From positions 1-46,453 of the forward strand of contig MGUD01000004.1 in the NCBI GenBank assembly GCA_001799795.1: a stretch of 46,453 nt of DNA, read 5' to 3'. Position numbers and translations under genes: made by a program. Below the pieces are notes generated by a model. It made no database searches. It was not told where the DNA came from and saw nothing but the letters and a program-made list of their open reading frames with translations. Shown here piece after piece: positions 29,980-39,777 of this stretch (positions within the stretch are counted from its first letter, which is position 1; every line of letters begins with the position of its first letter). Source of the stretch: Elusimicrobia bacterium GWC2_61_19. Lineage in GTDB: Bacteria > Elusimicrobiota > Elusimicrobia > Elusimicrobiales > UBA9959.

Positions 29980-30882
29980 TCAACCGCCCAGCGCTTCCGA
30001 GCCGCTGACTATTTCATTGAGTTCGGTAGTGATCATCGCCTGGCGCGTCTTGTTCATCTTCAAAGTGAGGCCGTCTATCAGTTCGGAGGCGTTCTTGGAG
30101 GCGGACTCCATGGCGCTCATGCGCGCGGCCAGCTCTGCCGCCTGCGACTCCAGCAGCGTCCTGTAGAGCTGGGCCCCGATGTGGCGGGGCAGCAGCGCCC
30201 CCAGCAGGTCGCTTTTGCCGGGCTCGAAAGCGAACTCGCCGGAGCGGCGTTTTGCCGCGGCGTTATTCTCCAGGATGTGGCGCTTCAGCGGCAGCAATTG
30301 GTCCGTCACAATGCGCTGAGACACCATGGATTTGAACTCGTTATAGATGAGCGTAACGCTCTCCACGGGGTTTTCGAGGTAAAGTTTCAGTATCGCGTCG
30401 GACAGCAGCTGGGCGTGCACGTAGCCGGCCTTGGGGAAGATGCCCACCATCTCATGGCTTATCTCCATGTCCAGGCCCTTGAGGCGCCGCAGGAAGTCGC
30501 GCCCTTTGCGGCCCACCACCACCACGCGCACCTTACGGCCGCGGTTCTCGCGCAGCCAGGCCGCCGCGGCTTTCAGCAGGTTGGTGTTGAACGACCCGCA
30601 AAGCCCTTTGTCCGCCGTGACCAGCACCAGGCACAGGCTGCCTCCGGGGTGCCGCTCCTCGAACAGCGCGCCGGCCCCGGCAGCCGGGAGATCGCCCTCG
30701 GCCAGTTCGCCGTAGAGGTCCTCTATCAGGCGGTCCATCTCCCTGGCGAAAGGGCGTGAGGCCAGAATGGCGCCCTGCGCGCGCTTTATGCGCGCCGCGG
30801 CCACCATCTTCATGGCGTAGGTTATCTGTTTAATGCTCTTAACAGACGAGATGTGTTTTCTAATGTCGCGCAGTGAGGCCAT
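29980..30882 (-). CDS. atpG: F-type ATP synthase gamma subunit
   Basis: SLRDIRKHISSVKSIKQITYAMKMVAAARIKRAQ; ELIDGLTLKMNKTRQAMITTELNEIVSGSEAL. Confidence 0.97.
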   Translation of the reverse strand: MASLRDIRKHISSVKSIKQITYAMKMVAAARIKRAQGAILASRPFAREMDRLIEDLYGELAEGDLPAAGAGALFEERHPGGSLCLVLVTADKGLCGSFNTNLLKAAAAWLRENRGRKVRVVVVGRKGRDFLRRLKGLDMEISHEMVGIFPKAGYVHAQLLSDAILKLYLENPVESVTLIYNEFKSMVSQRIVTDQLLPLKRHILENNAAAKRRSGEFAFEPGKSDLLGALLPRHIGAQLYRTLLESQAAELAARMSAMESASKNASELIDGLTLKMNKTRQAMITTELNEIVSGSEALGG

Positions 30883-30888
30883 AGAACC

Positions 30889-31812
30889 TTAGATCCGGGT
30901 CTTTTCCAGTATCCCGACGTAATCCGCGATGCCGTCCTCCAGGCTCCACTCGGGCCGGTAGTTGAGCAGCGCCTTGGCGTTGCGCTGGTCGGCCTGGGTC
31001 TTGAGCTGCAGGAAAGCGTAGGGGTTGTCGAAGTATTCCGGCGCCAGGTCGGTTTTCATGGCCTTGTTCAGGGCCTCTATGACCTCGTTGAAATTGCGCG
31101 GCTTGCCGGTGGCGATATTGCAGACGCAGGACTTTGCCGCGTCGAGCGCGTTCAGGTTGGCGCGGACGAGGTCCTTGACGTAGACGAAGTCGCGCATCTG
31201 CTCGCCGAACTTAAAGACGCGCGGACGCTTGCCGGCTTTCATCTGGTTATAAAGCTGGAAAACCATGCTGGCCATCTTGCCCTTGTAATATTCGCGCGGG
31301 CCGTAGACATTAAAATAGCGCAGGCCTACGACGACCATGTCCTTGTGCTCGGCGGCGAAATCGCGCGCCACGTTGTCCATGATCGCCTTGGAGAAACCAT
31401 AGACGTTCTCCGGAGTCGGAACCTGGTCCTCGTGCATCGGGCACTTGGAATTGCCGTAAGTGGCGGCGGAAGAGGCGTAAATGACGCGCTTCACGCCGTA
31501 CTTGAGCGCGTAATCCAGCACGTTGCGGAAGGCGTCCACGTTGACGGCCATCATTTTCCGCTGGTCGGCCTCCGTGGTGTCCACCACCGCGGCCTGGTGA
31601 AACACCGCGTCCACCGCGCCCGCCCTGTCGAACCACTCGCGGGAAGCGATGTCGTCGGCGATAACGGTTCCGGAGAAGCCGAGCAGGTTTTTGTAATTAC
31701 CCGAGGAGAAATTGTCCAGCACCGTCACCTTCGCCTTGCGCTCGCCCTCGAGCGCGAAAACGAGGTTGGACCCGATGAATCCGGCGCCGCCGGTTACGAG
31801 ATATTTTTTCAT
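30889..31812 (-). CDS. NAD-dependent epimerase, ADP-glyceromanno-heptose 6-epimerase (HldD)-like
   Basis: VTGGAGFIGSNLVFALE; YGFSKAIMDN; LRYFNVYGPREYYKGKMASMVFQLYNQMKAGKRPRVFKFGEQMRDFVYVKDLV. Confidence 0.85.
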   Translation of the reverse strand: MKKYLVTGGAGFIGSNLVFALEGERKAKVTVLDNFSSGNYKNLLGFSGTVIADDIASREWFDRAGAVDAVFHQAAVVDTTEADQRKMMAVNVDAFRNVLDYALKYGVKRVIYASSAATYGNSKCPMHEDQVPTPENVYGFSKAIMDNVARDFAAEHKDMVVVGLRYFNVYGPREYYKGKMASMVFQLYNQMKAGKRPRVFKFGEQMRDFVYVKDLVRANLNALDAAKSCVCNIATGKPRNFNEVIEALNKAMKTDLAPEYFDNPYAFLQLKTQADQRNAKALLNYRPEWSLEDGIADYVGILEKTRI

Positions 31813-31820
31813 ATCAGCCC

Positions 31821-33356
<1,536 letters not shown>

Positions 33357-33383
33357 GGCCCGGCCCCGCGGCGGGACCCGGCC

Positions 33384-33944
33384 TTAATTAAATTTTCCGG
33401 CCAATTCCGCCGCGAGGGCCGCGAGCCGCCCCTTCACCGTGGCGTCTATCAGGGTGTCGCCTATCTGTATCTCAAAACCGCCTATCACGCGTTCGGTGGT
33501 TATATTGCGCAGGCCGACGCGCTTGCGCGAGACCCCGGCCAGCAGGGTCTCTATCCTTTTCATTTCGCCCGCCGACAGCGGGTAGCGGCTGAAGACGTCC
33601 GCGCGCACCAGGCCGCAAAAATTATCGTGGAGGCGCAGGCACTGCTGCATGATCTCCTCCAGCAGGTTGAACCGGCCGCGCTTCACCAGCAGCGCCGTGA
33701 AGGACGCCGCCGAGCCGGCGTGGCTGTCGCCCAGTATCTTTTCCAGCGCCTCTATTCTTACGGCACTGTTCACTACGGGATGGGTGAGGGTCTTGAGGTG
33801 GGGCCGCGCCGCCTCGAAAACCCGGCGCAGCCCGTTGAGTTTTTCCATGGAGGAGACCTCCAGGGCGTTGCCGAAAACCTTGCCGTCCAGGCCCATATAG
33901 GCCCTGGCGTAGCGCTTGGCAAGGATCTTGGCGTTCAGGTCCAT
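33384..33944 (-). CDS. atpH: F-type ATP synthase delta subunit
   Basis: AKRYARAYMGL; GGFEIQIGDTLIDATVKGRLAALAAEL. Confidence 0.92.
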   Translation of the reverse strand: MDLNAKILAKRYARAYMGLDGKVFGNALEVSSMEKLNGLRRVFEAARPHLKTLTHPVVNSAVRIEALEKILGDSHAGSAASFTALLVKRGRFNLLEEIMQQCLRLHDNFCGLVRADVFSRYPLSAGEMKRIETLLAGVSRKRVGLRNITTERVIGGFEIQIGDTLIDATVKGRLAALAAELAGKFN

Positions 33945-34466
33945 CTAGTTGTTCCCCAGCTTCAGGTCGGGCCTTTCCTTTTCGAGCTCGGCCAGGTACT
34001 TGTCGGCCAGGTCCGTGTTGGCCCGGTGGTCCAGCTGCTTGACCAGGATGCGCTCCGCGGTCAGCACCGACAGCTCCGCCACCTTGGCGCGCAGTTCGCG
34101 GGATGCTTCGGCTTTCTGCGCCTCGATCTCCCTGGTCGCCGACTCCACGATGACGCCGGCGCTGCGGCGGGCCTCCTCTATGAGCAGGTCCGTCTCTTTT
34201 TGCGCGGCCAGGCGGGCTTCGTCCATCCGGCTCTGGATCTCCGCCTTCAGGGCGGCCATCCGGGCGTCCAGCTCGGCCTTGAGCTTTTCAGCCCCGGCGC
34301 GGGCCGTTTCGGCCGAGTGGAGGTCGTGCTTTATGGCGCGCTCGCGCTCTTCGACGGCCTGCATCAGCGGTTTCCACGCCGTCTTCGACAGCACGAACAC
34401 CAGCAGAACGAAGCAGGTTATCGTCCAGAAAGTAAGGCCGAATTCGGGCCTGATCAATGCTTCCAT
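33945..34466 (-). CDS. atpF: F-type ATP synthase b subunit
   Basis: MEALIRPEFGLTFWTITCFVLLVFVLSKTAWKPLMQAVEERERAI; likely start at 34466, not 34508. Confidence 0.93.
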   Translation of the reverse strand: MEALIRPEFGLTFWTITCFVLLVFVLSKTAWKPLMQAVEERERAIKHDLHSAETARAGAEKLKAELDARMAALKAEIQSRMDEARLAAQKETDLLIEEARRSAGVIVESATREIEAQKAEASRELRAKVAELSVLTAERILVKQLDHRANTDLADKYLAELEKERPDLKLGNN

Positions 34467-34562
34467 GGTAACTCCTGGCCGGAAGTCCGGACCCCGGCGC
34501 CGCGGCAACGAGACGATGTCCCGTCTTTGCCTCGACGCCCGGCCCGCGACCCCGGACTTTCT

Positions 34563-34859
34563 TTAGTGCTGCGCCGAGGTGGTCTGCGCGGCGGCCGGAG
34601 CGGCTTCGCTCTTGGGCATGGCGAAGTTCATGACGGCCAGCAGACAGATGACCAGCGCGAAGAACGCGAGGCCTTCTATCAGGGCGGCCGCGATGATCAT
34701 CGTGGTGCGCAGGGCCGGGCCGGCTTCGGGCTGGCGGGCGGTGCCGTCGAGGGCGCCGGCGGCGAGCTTGCCGATACCGAGGCCCGCGCCTATCAGGGTA
34801 AGGCCGGCGCCGAGGCCCGCGCCTATGTAGCCGAGGCCGAGGAATGTCAAGTCGTTCAT
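34563..34859 (-). CDS. atpE: F-type ATP synthase c subunit
   Basis: GLGAGLTLIGAGLGIGKLAAGALDGTARQPEAGPALRTTMIIAAALIEGLAFFALVICLL. Confidence 0.97.
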   Translation of the reverse strand: MNDLTFLGLGYIGAGLGAGLTLIGAGLGIGKLAAGALDGTARQPEAGPALRTTMIIAAALIEGLAFFALVICLLAVMNFAMPKSEAAPAAAQTTSAQH

Positions 34860-34905
34860 GTGTACTACCTCCGTTAAAATATCGAACCGAAAAGCTTGCG
34901 CGCCC

Positions 34906-35670
34906 TTAGTGCGGGTGCATGGCCGAACCGGTGAAGATCGCCGTCAGGAAAACAAAAACGTACGCCTGCAGGAAAGCCACAAACAGCTCCAGCAGCAGCG
35001 TGAACAACACCAGCCCCACCGCTATGGGGGCCACGCCCAGCAGGCCGACGGCCACGCCGAACGAGCCAAAAATAAAGATGAAGCTGATGAAGGCCAGGAT
35101 GACGATATGCCCGGCGATCATATTGGCGAAAAGACGGATGGCCAGCGCGAAGGTTTTGGTCACCAGGCCCACCAGTTCTATGGGGAACAGCAGCGGGTAA
35201 AGCCAGCCCGGGACGCCTTTGGGAACGATATGGCTCAAATAACCTATCAGCCCCTGCTCTTTTATGCCGGCGAAATTGATCAGCGCGAAAGTGGTGAGCG
35301 CCAGGCCCGCCGTGACGGCGAAGTTGCCGGTGGCGGTGGAGCCGTAAGGCACCAGGCCCAGCAGGTTGAGCAGGAGGATGAAAAAGAACAGCGTGGAGAA
35401 GTAGCCCATGTAGGCCGCGCCCTTATGCCCCAGGTTCGGCACCACCACCTCGTCGCGCAGGAACAGCACTATTATCTCTATCATGGCCCTGAAAGGCGCG
35501 AGGGCGCGGGACTTGCTGCGTATGATCAGGGGGAACACCACCAGCAGGATGACGGAGGCGATGGCCATCATCAGCAGGTGTTTGGAAATAGGAAGCTTGA
35601 GCGGGCCGAAAACGGCCCAGGACCAGATATGGTCTACGATGTGGTGTTCAAGAATCTCTTTTAATCCCAT
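34906..35670 (-). CDS. atpB: F-type ATP synthase a subunit
   Basis: ALAIRLFANMIAGHIVI; LLELFVAFLQAYVFVFLTAIFTGSAMHPH. Confidence 0.97.
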   Translation of the reverse strand: MGLKEILEHHIVDHIWSWAVFGPLKLPISKHLLMMAIASVILLVVFPLIIRSKSRALAPFRAMIEIIVLFLRDEVVVPNLGHKGAAYMGYFSTLFFFILLLNLLGLVPYGSTATGNFAVTAGLALTTFALINFAGIKEQGLIGYLSHIVPKGVPGWLYPLLFPIELVGLVTKTFALAIRLFANMIAGHIVILAFISFIFIFGSFGVAVGLLGVAPIAVGLVLFTLLLELFVAFLQAYVFVFLTAIFTGSAMHPH

Positions 35671-35938
35671 TATATTTCAGCGGATACGCTTCAAAAACCA
35701 TCTGGACCAGGATCAGGGACGCCGCGAACGCGATTGTAATTATATATTTTTCATGGCGCAGCAGACAAACGGCCGCCACCAGAACGATCAGGCGCAGAAA
35801 AATACCGCCCACAAAAACGGAATAAAAAACGGCCTCGGACGCGGCCAGCGCTTTTTTAAGCGCCCACCGCGAGGCGCCCCCGCTCAAGGCGCCCAGCGCG
35901 GCCCCGTAAACGGCCGCCGCCAGAGCCGACCCTATCAC
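35648..35938 (-). CDS. Small membrane protein at AtpI position
   Basis: 96 aa, several TM helices, between atpZ-like and atpB, overlaps atpB start. Confidence 0.6.
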   Translation of the reverse strand: MIGSALAAAVYGAALGALSGGASRWALKKALAASEAVFYSVFVGGIFLRLIVLVAAVCLLRHEKYIITIAFAASLILVQMVFEAYPLKYNGIKRDS

Positions 35939-36147
35939 TTTCCGCCCCCGTTTTCCCTGGGGAACAATTCACGTATCACCAGATAAAATCCCGCGCCAAG
36001 ACCGCCGGCCGCCCCGCCCAGCATCAGCCAGGGCGCCGTCCCGGCTTTTTTATCCAGCTGATACCCGGCCCAGAAGCCCAGCAGCACGGCCACGGCCAGC
36101 TCCAGCCCTATCTGCGCGTACTTCCAGTAGCTCTCGGTCTCTTGCAT
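35935..36147 (-). CDS. AtpZ/AtpI-family small membrane protein
   Basis: YAQIGLELAVAVLLGFWAGYQLDKKAGTAPWLMLGGAAGGLGAGFYLVIRE. Confidence 0.85.
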   Translation of the reverse strand: MQETESYWKYAQIGLELAVAVLLGFWAGYQLDKKAGTAPWLMLGGAAGGLGAGFYLVIRELFPRENGGGK

Positions 36148-36223
36148 ACCGCTATTCTACATTTTTCCCGCCTCAAGGTTATCCGCCAACCGGCCCCAAA
36201 AATAAAATGGTAAAATTCTGGAC

Positions 36224-37939
36224 ATGGACGCCGCTGGCAAGAAGATACTCCTTGTGGAAAAAGACGCCGCCTCCGCGGCAGCGCTGACCTCTTTCCTGGA
36301 AAACCACGGCTACCTCGCCCGGACGGTCACCGATTACCGGGAGGCCCTCACGGCCGTGCAGAACTGGAAACCGGACCTGGTCATCCTGAACATCCTCATC
36401 CAGGCCTTCAGCCCCCTGGAACTCATCAACGAGATAAAGAAGGACCCGTTCACCGAGAACCAGAAGATCATAATCTTTTCCCAGACCCCCGAAACCGGCA
36501 TCGCCACCGGCCCGACGCCCGCGGTGCGCGGCTACCTCACCAAACCCCTGGATTTCGAGGCGCTGAAGGCGGCCCTGCAGAAGGCCCTGCCGGCGCCGGC
36601 CCCCGGCAGCCATGTGACCGTCATGGTGGCCGACGACGATACCGAATTTTCCGACCTGGTAAAGATGTTCCTGGAGGCCAATAACTACCGCGCTCTTGTG
36701 GTCAACGACGCCATGACGGTGCTGGACCGCCTGCGCGCCGACAAACCGGACGCGCTGCTGCTGGACCTGATGATGCCGAAAAAAGACGGCTTCGCCATCA
36801 TGAGCGAGATGCAGGACTCGGCGGACACCGCCGGCATCCCCATCATCATCATAAGCGGCCTGCGCCTGGAGAATTACCAGGAGCGCGGCATTCTTACCGG
36901 CCTGCCGGAGATAGTGGCCAGGGAGATCCCCGGCGACCTGCTTTTAAAACTGATAGAGGAACAGACCGCCCAGGGGAGGCCCGCCCAGCCCGGGGAGCCG
37001 CCCAAGGCGGTGCGCCCGCGCGTCCTGCTGGCGGACGACCAGACCGAACTGCTGCTGCTGATGAAGGAAATGGTGGAAGCCGCCGGCTTCGACGTCTGCA
37101 CGGCTAACGACGGGGTGGAAGCCCTGACCGCGGTTTTTGAGAACAACCCCGACATCATAGTTCTGGACCACAATATGCCGCGCAAGGACGGCCTGGAGGT
37201 GGCGCAGGACCTTAAGAACAACCCCATCTTCGCCCATATCCCCATCATCATCGTTACCGGCGCGGGCGACAAGCGCACCAAGCTCAAGGGCCTGAGCATG
37301 GGCATAGACGATTACCTGATAAAACCGGTGGACACCGACGAGCTGATAGCGCGCATCCGCATGATCCTGAAGCGCAACAAGCAGGTGCTGGACACCAACC
37401 CGCTTTCCAAACTGCCCGGCAACCCGTCGATACAGGCCCGGGTGGAGCGCGAGCTGCAGAAAGGCGGCGCCTTCGCCGTGCTGTACCTGGACCTCAATAA
37501 TTTCAAGGCCTACAACGACACTTACGGCTTCGAGGCCGGCGACCGGGTGCTGAAGGCCACCGCCAACCTGCTGGTGAAGCTGACCATCCAGAACGAGAAC
37601 TCGGAAGACTTCATCGGCCATATCGGCGGCGACGATTTCATCGTGGTCACGGATTACGCCCGGGCCGAAGACCTGGCCCGCCGCATAGCGGCGGCTTTCG
37701 ACGAGATAGCCCCCTCTTTCTACAGCAAGGCCGACCGCGACCGCGGGCACATCGTCTCCACCGACCGCCAGGGCGATATCAAGAAATTCCCCTTCCTGTC
37801 CATCTCCATCGGCATAGTGCAGAACAAGACCCGCACCCTGCATTCCTTCGCCCAGGTGAGCAATATCGGCACCGAGCTGAAGAAAGGCGCCAAGGCCGCT
37901 CCCAAGAGCCACTACATAATGGACCGCCGCACCGACTGA
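36224..37939 (+). CDS. Three receiver domains plus C-terminal GGDEF-family domain
   Basis: REC1 ILLVEKD...DLVILNIL (Asp to Asn), REC2 VMVADDD...ALLLDLMMPKKDG, REC3 VLLADDQ...IIVLDHNMPRKDG; GHIGGDDF. Confidence 0.93.
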   Translation: MDAAGKKILLVEKDAASAAALTSFLENHGYLARTVTDYREALTAVQNWKPDLVILNILIQAFSPLELINEIKKDPFTENQKIIIFSQTPETGIATGPTPAVRGYLTKPLDFEALKAALQKALPAPAPGSHVTVMVADDDTEFSDLVKMFLEANNYRALVVNDAMTVLDRLRADKPDALLLDLMMPKKDGFAIMSEMQDSADTAGIPIIIISGLRLENYQERGILTGLPEIVAREIPGDLLLKLIEEQTAQGRPAQPGEPPKAVRPRVLLADDQTELLLLMKEMVEAAGFDVCTANDGVEALTAVFENNPDIIVLDHNMPRKDGLEVAQDLKNNPIFAHIPIIIVTGAGDKRTKLKGLSMGIDDYLIKPVDTDELIARIRMILKRNKQVLDTNPLSKLPGNPSIQARVERELQKGGAFAVLYLDLNNFKAYNDTYGFEAGDRVLKATANLLVKLTIQNENSEDFIGHIGGDDFIVVTDYARAEDLARRIAAAFDEIAPSFYSKADRDRGHIVSTDRQGDIKKFPFLSISIGIVQNKTRTLHSFAQVSNIGTELKKGAKAAPKSHYIMDRRTD

Positions 37940-37950
37940 CGCAAAAAACA

Positions 37951-37971
37951 AGGCGCCCTCCCGGGGCGCCT
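37951..37971. terminator. Bidirectional intrinsic terminator between convergent genes
   Basis: AGGCGCCC-TCCCG-GGGCGCCT, A6 on the left and TCTTT on the right. Confidence 0.75.
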
Positions 37972-37993
37972 CTTTCCGCTCGCATTTTTCAGA

Positions 37994-39175
37994 TCAGATA
38001 CTGATAGACACCGGCTCCGGCACGTCCGGCACGGTGTAGACGGCCGGCTGCATCTGCCCGCCGCTCTGCCCGGGGACGTAGATAGCCGGCACCACCTTGA
38101 CCTTGCCCGGCTGCGGCAGCGCCATGGCGTCCATATATTTTTCCATCTCGGTCTGCGGGATCAGGCCTTTTAATTCGGATACAAGGGTCACATCCTCGCC
38201 TTCCCCGCCGTCCTGCGGGTAGACGTTGGCGCGGCCGGGCGTGTAAAGATAAGGATTGCGCGGGTCCTCCACCTCGGAGGAACCGGCGTCGTAGACAAAA
38301 TCCACGCCGCCGCGCACCAGGATCCCCTCTATCTTCATAGTCGCCATGTTGAAAACCGGGCTGCCGGAATTACCCTTAAAAGTGTCCAGGTCCGTCACAA
38401 AATAACCGGCGCGGGTCACGCTTCTGACGGAGGCCCCTTCTTCCTGCACCTTGACCGGCATGCCGGCGGGGTAGCCGATAACCCCCACTTTGGCGCCCTT
38501 AGCCACCGGAACGCGGCTTATGGCGAGGGGAGGCCGGCCGGTCACCTTGCGGTCCAGTTTGACCAGGGCGTAGTCTGCGCCCTTGCCTGAAACGGGGGCC
38601 TGGGTGCAGGCGCCGTCACGGCAGGTGAAATTGTGGCCCTCGCCGTCCTTGTCGGCCGGGTCCTGCACCCGCTGGGCTATTATCCGGCTGCAGGCATAGA
38701 CGTCCCGCGCCGGAAAAGCCGAGGGGGTCTCGCCGGCGCGCGTGGCGGCGTAACCGAAAACGAACTTGACCCTTTCGCAGGGACCGCCGCGCTCGTCCGG
38801 CTTGAAGCAATGCCCGGCCGTAAGCACCAGGTCCTCGCCCACCAGCACGCCCGAGCAGAAAGCGCCCACCGCCTGCCCGGCAAAGGGCTCGCCGGGCTGC
38901 AGGTTGTGTTTATCTTTAAGGGAAAGGGACTTAAGCCTGTAAACACCGGCGGCTTCGTCCTTTATGACGGCCCGGTCGGAGAACAGCGCGGCCGTGGAGT
39001 CGGCGAACTTGCGCATTATCTGCCCGGCCTGGTAGGGGTCTATGAGATTGTTGTCGCCGTAAAACGAGGTTTCCTCGGCCCGGACGCCGCTGCCGGCGCA
39101 CAATACGGACCAGCCGCCGGTCAGGGCCGCGGTCAGAAGGAGGATGGTGATCAAGCTGCGTTTCATAATGTGCAC
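37994..39175 (-). CDS. Secreted trypsin-like serine protease
   Basis: Signal peptide; catalytic motifs LTAGHC, ADYALVKLD, FKGNSGSPVFN; several Cys. Confidence 0.9.
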   Translation of the reverse strand: MHIMKRSLITILLLTAALTGGWSVLCAGSGVRAEETSFYGDNNLIDPYQAGQIMRKFADSTAALFSDRAVIKDEAAGVYRLKSLSLKDKHNLQPGEPFAGQAVGAFCSGVLVGEDLVLTAGHCFKPDERGGPCERVKFVFGYAATRAGETPSAFPARDVYACSRIIAQRVQDPADKDGEGHNFTCRDGACTQAPVSGKGADYALVKLDRKVTGRPPLAISRVPVAKGAKVGVIGYPAGMPVKVQEEGASVRSVTRAGYFVTDLDTFKGNSGSPVFNMATMKIEGILVRGGVDFVYDAGSSEVEDPRNPYLYTPGRANVYPQDGGEGEDVTLVSELKGLIPQTEMEKYMDAMALPQPGKVKVVPAIYVPGQSGGQMQPAVYTVPDVPEPVSISI

Positions 39176-39188
39176 CGTTGCTATTTAT

Positions 39189-39220
39189 ATTATGCGGTGC
39201 GGGTTGATATTTGTCAACCC
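39189..39220 (-). promoter_or_regulatory. Promoter of the serine protease gene with dyad over the -35 box
   Basis: Minus strand TTGACA (39217-39212)-N17-CATAAT (39194-39189); dyad GGGTTGA-N6-TCAACCC (39201-39220). Confidence 0.65.
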
Positions 39221-39273
39221 CTGGAGGGCCCAGGGCCGCCTGGGCCCTTAGGCCCGGCCTGCGCGGCGGGATA

Positions 39274-39310
39274 AATAAAAACGCCGCCCGCTTTTAACAC
39301 GGACGGCGTC
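39274..39310 (-). terminator. Intrinsic terminator of the SWIB-domain gene
   Basis: Minus strand GACGCCGTCCG-TGTTAAAAG-CGGGCGGCGTTTTTATTT. Confidence 0.7.
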
Positions 39311-39327
39311 AAGAGATAACAACCTGC

Positions 39328-39591
39328 TTATTTCTTTATGTTCTTGCTGATGATGGTGGCCAGGTCGAACATGGTAACCTGCTTCTTGTTGGCGAAAAGA
39401 GGAAGAAGCTTGGCATCGGCGTTGATGTTGCGCTTGTTCTTCTTGTCCTGCAGGTTGTTCTTCTTTATGTACACCCAGAGTTTCTTAACGATCTCGGTGC
39501 GGGGAAGGGGCTTCGCTCCAACCAGCGCGCCAAGGGTGTCGTTAGGGGTAACGGGGGCCATGAACTTCGAGTTTGCTTTAGCTGCGGGCAT
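39328..39591 (-). CDS. SWIB/MDM2-domain protein
   Basis: LGALVGAKPLPRTEIVKKLWVYIKKNNLQDKKNKRNINADAKLLPLFANKKQVTMFDLATIISKNIK; strong AAGGAGG SD. Confidence 0.92.
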   Translation of the reverse strand: MPAAKANSKFMAPVTPNDTLGALVGAKPLPRTEIVKKLWVYIKKNNLQDKKNKRNINADAKLLPLFANKKQVTMFDLATIISKNIKK

Positions 39592-39635
39592 TGTACGTCC
39601 TCCTTAAGGTCTTGCTTCAAATTACCCCTACATAT

Positions 39636-39661
39636 AACCTATTTTCCATTGGGAGTGTCAA
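39636..39661 (-). promoter_or_regulatory. Putative promoter of the SWIB gene
   Basis: Minus strand TTGACA (39661-39656) followed by TTATAT about 18 nt downstream. Confidence 0.5.
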
Positions 39662-39662
39662 T

Positions 39663-39768
39663 AGGGGGAGGGGACGCTGATGAATTGTTTCCTAATCGCG
39701 GGTAGTTTGCTCGAGACCTGCTGACGGCAGCGGAATTAGGAAACAATTCATCAGCGTCCCCTCCCCCT
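39663..39768. repeat. Palindromic element 2: perfect 34-bp inverted repeat
   Basis: AGGGGGAGGGGACGCTGATGAATTGTTTCCTAAT (39663-39696) and exact reverse complement (39735-39768), 38-nt spacer. Confidence 0.96.
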
Positions 39769-39777
39769 CCCCACCCA

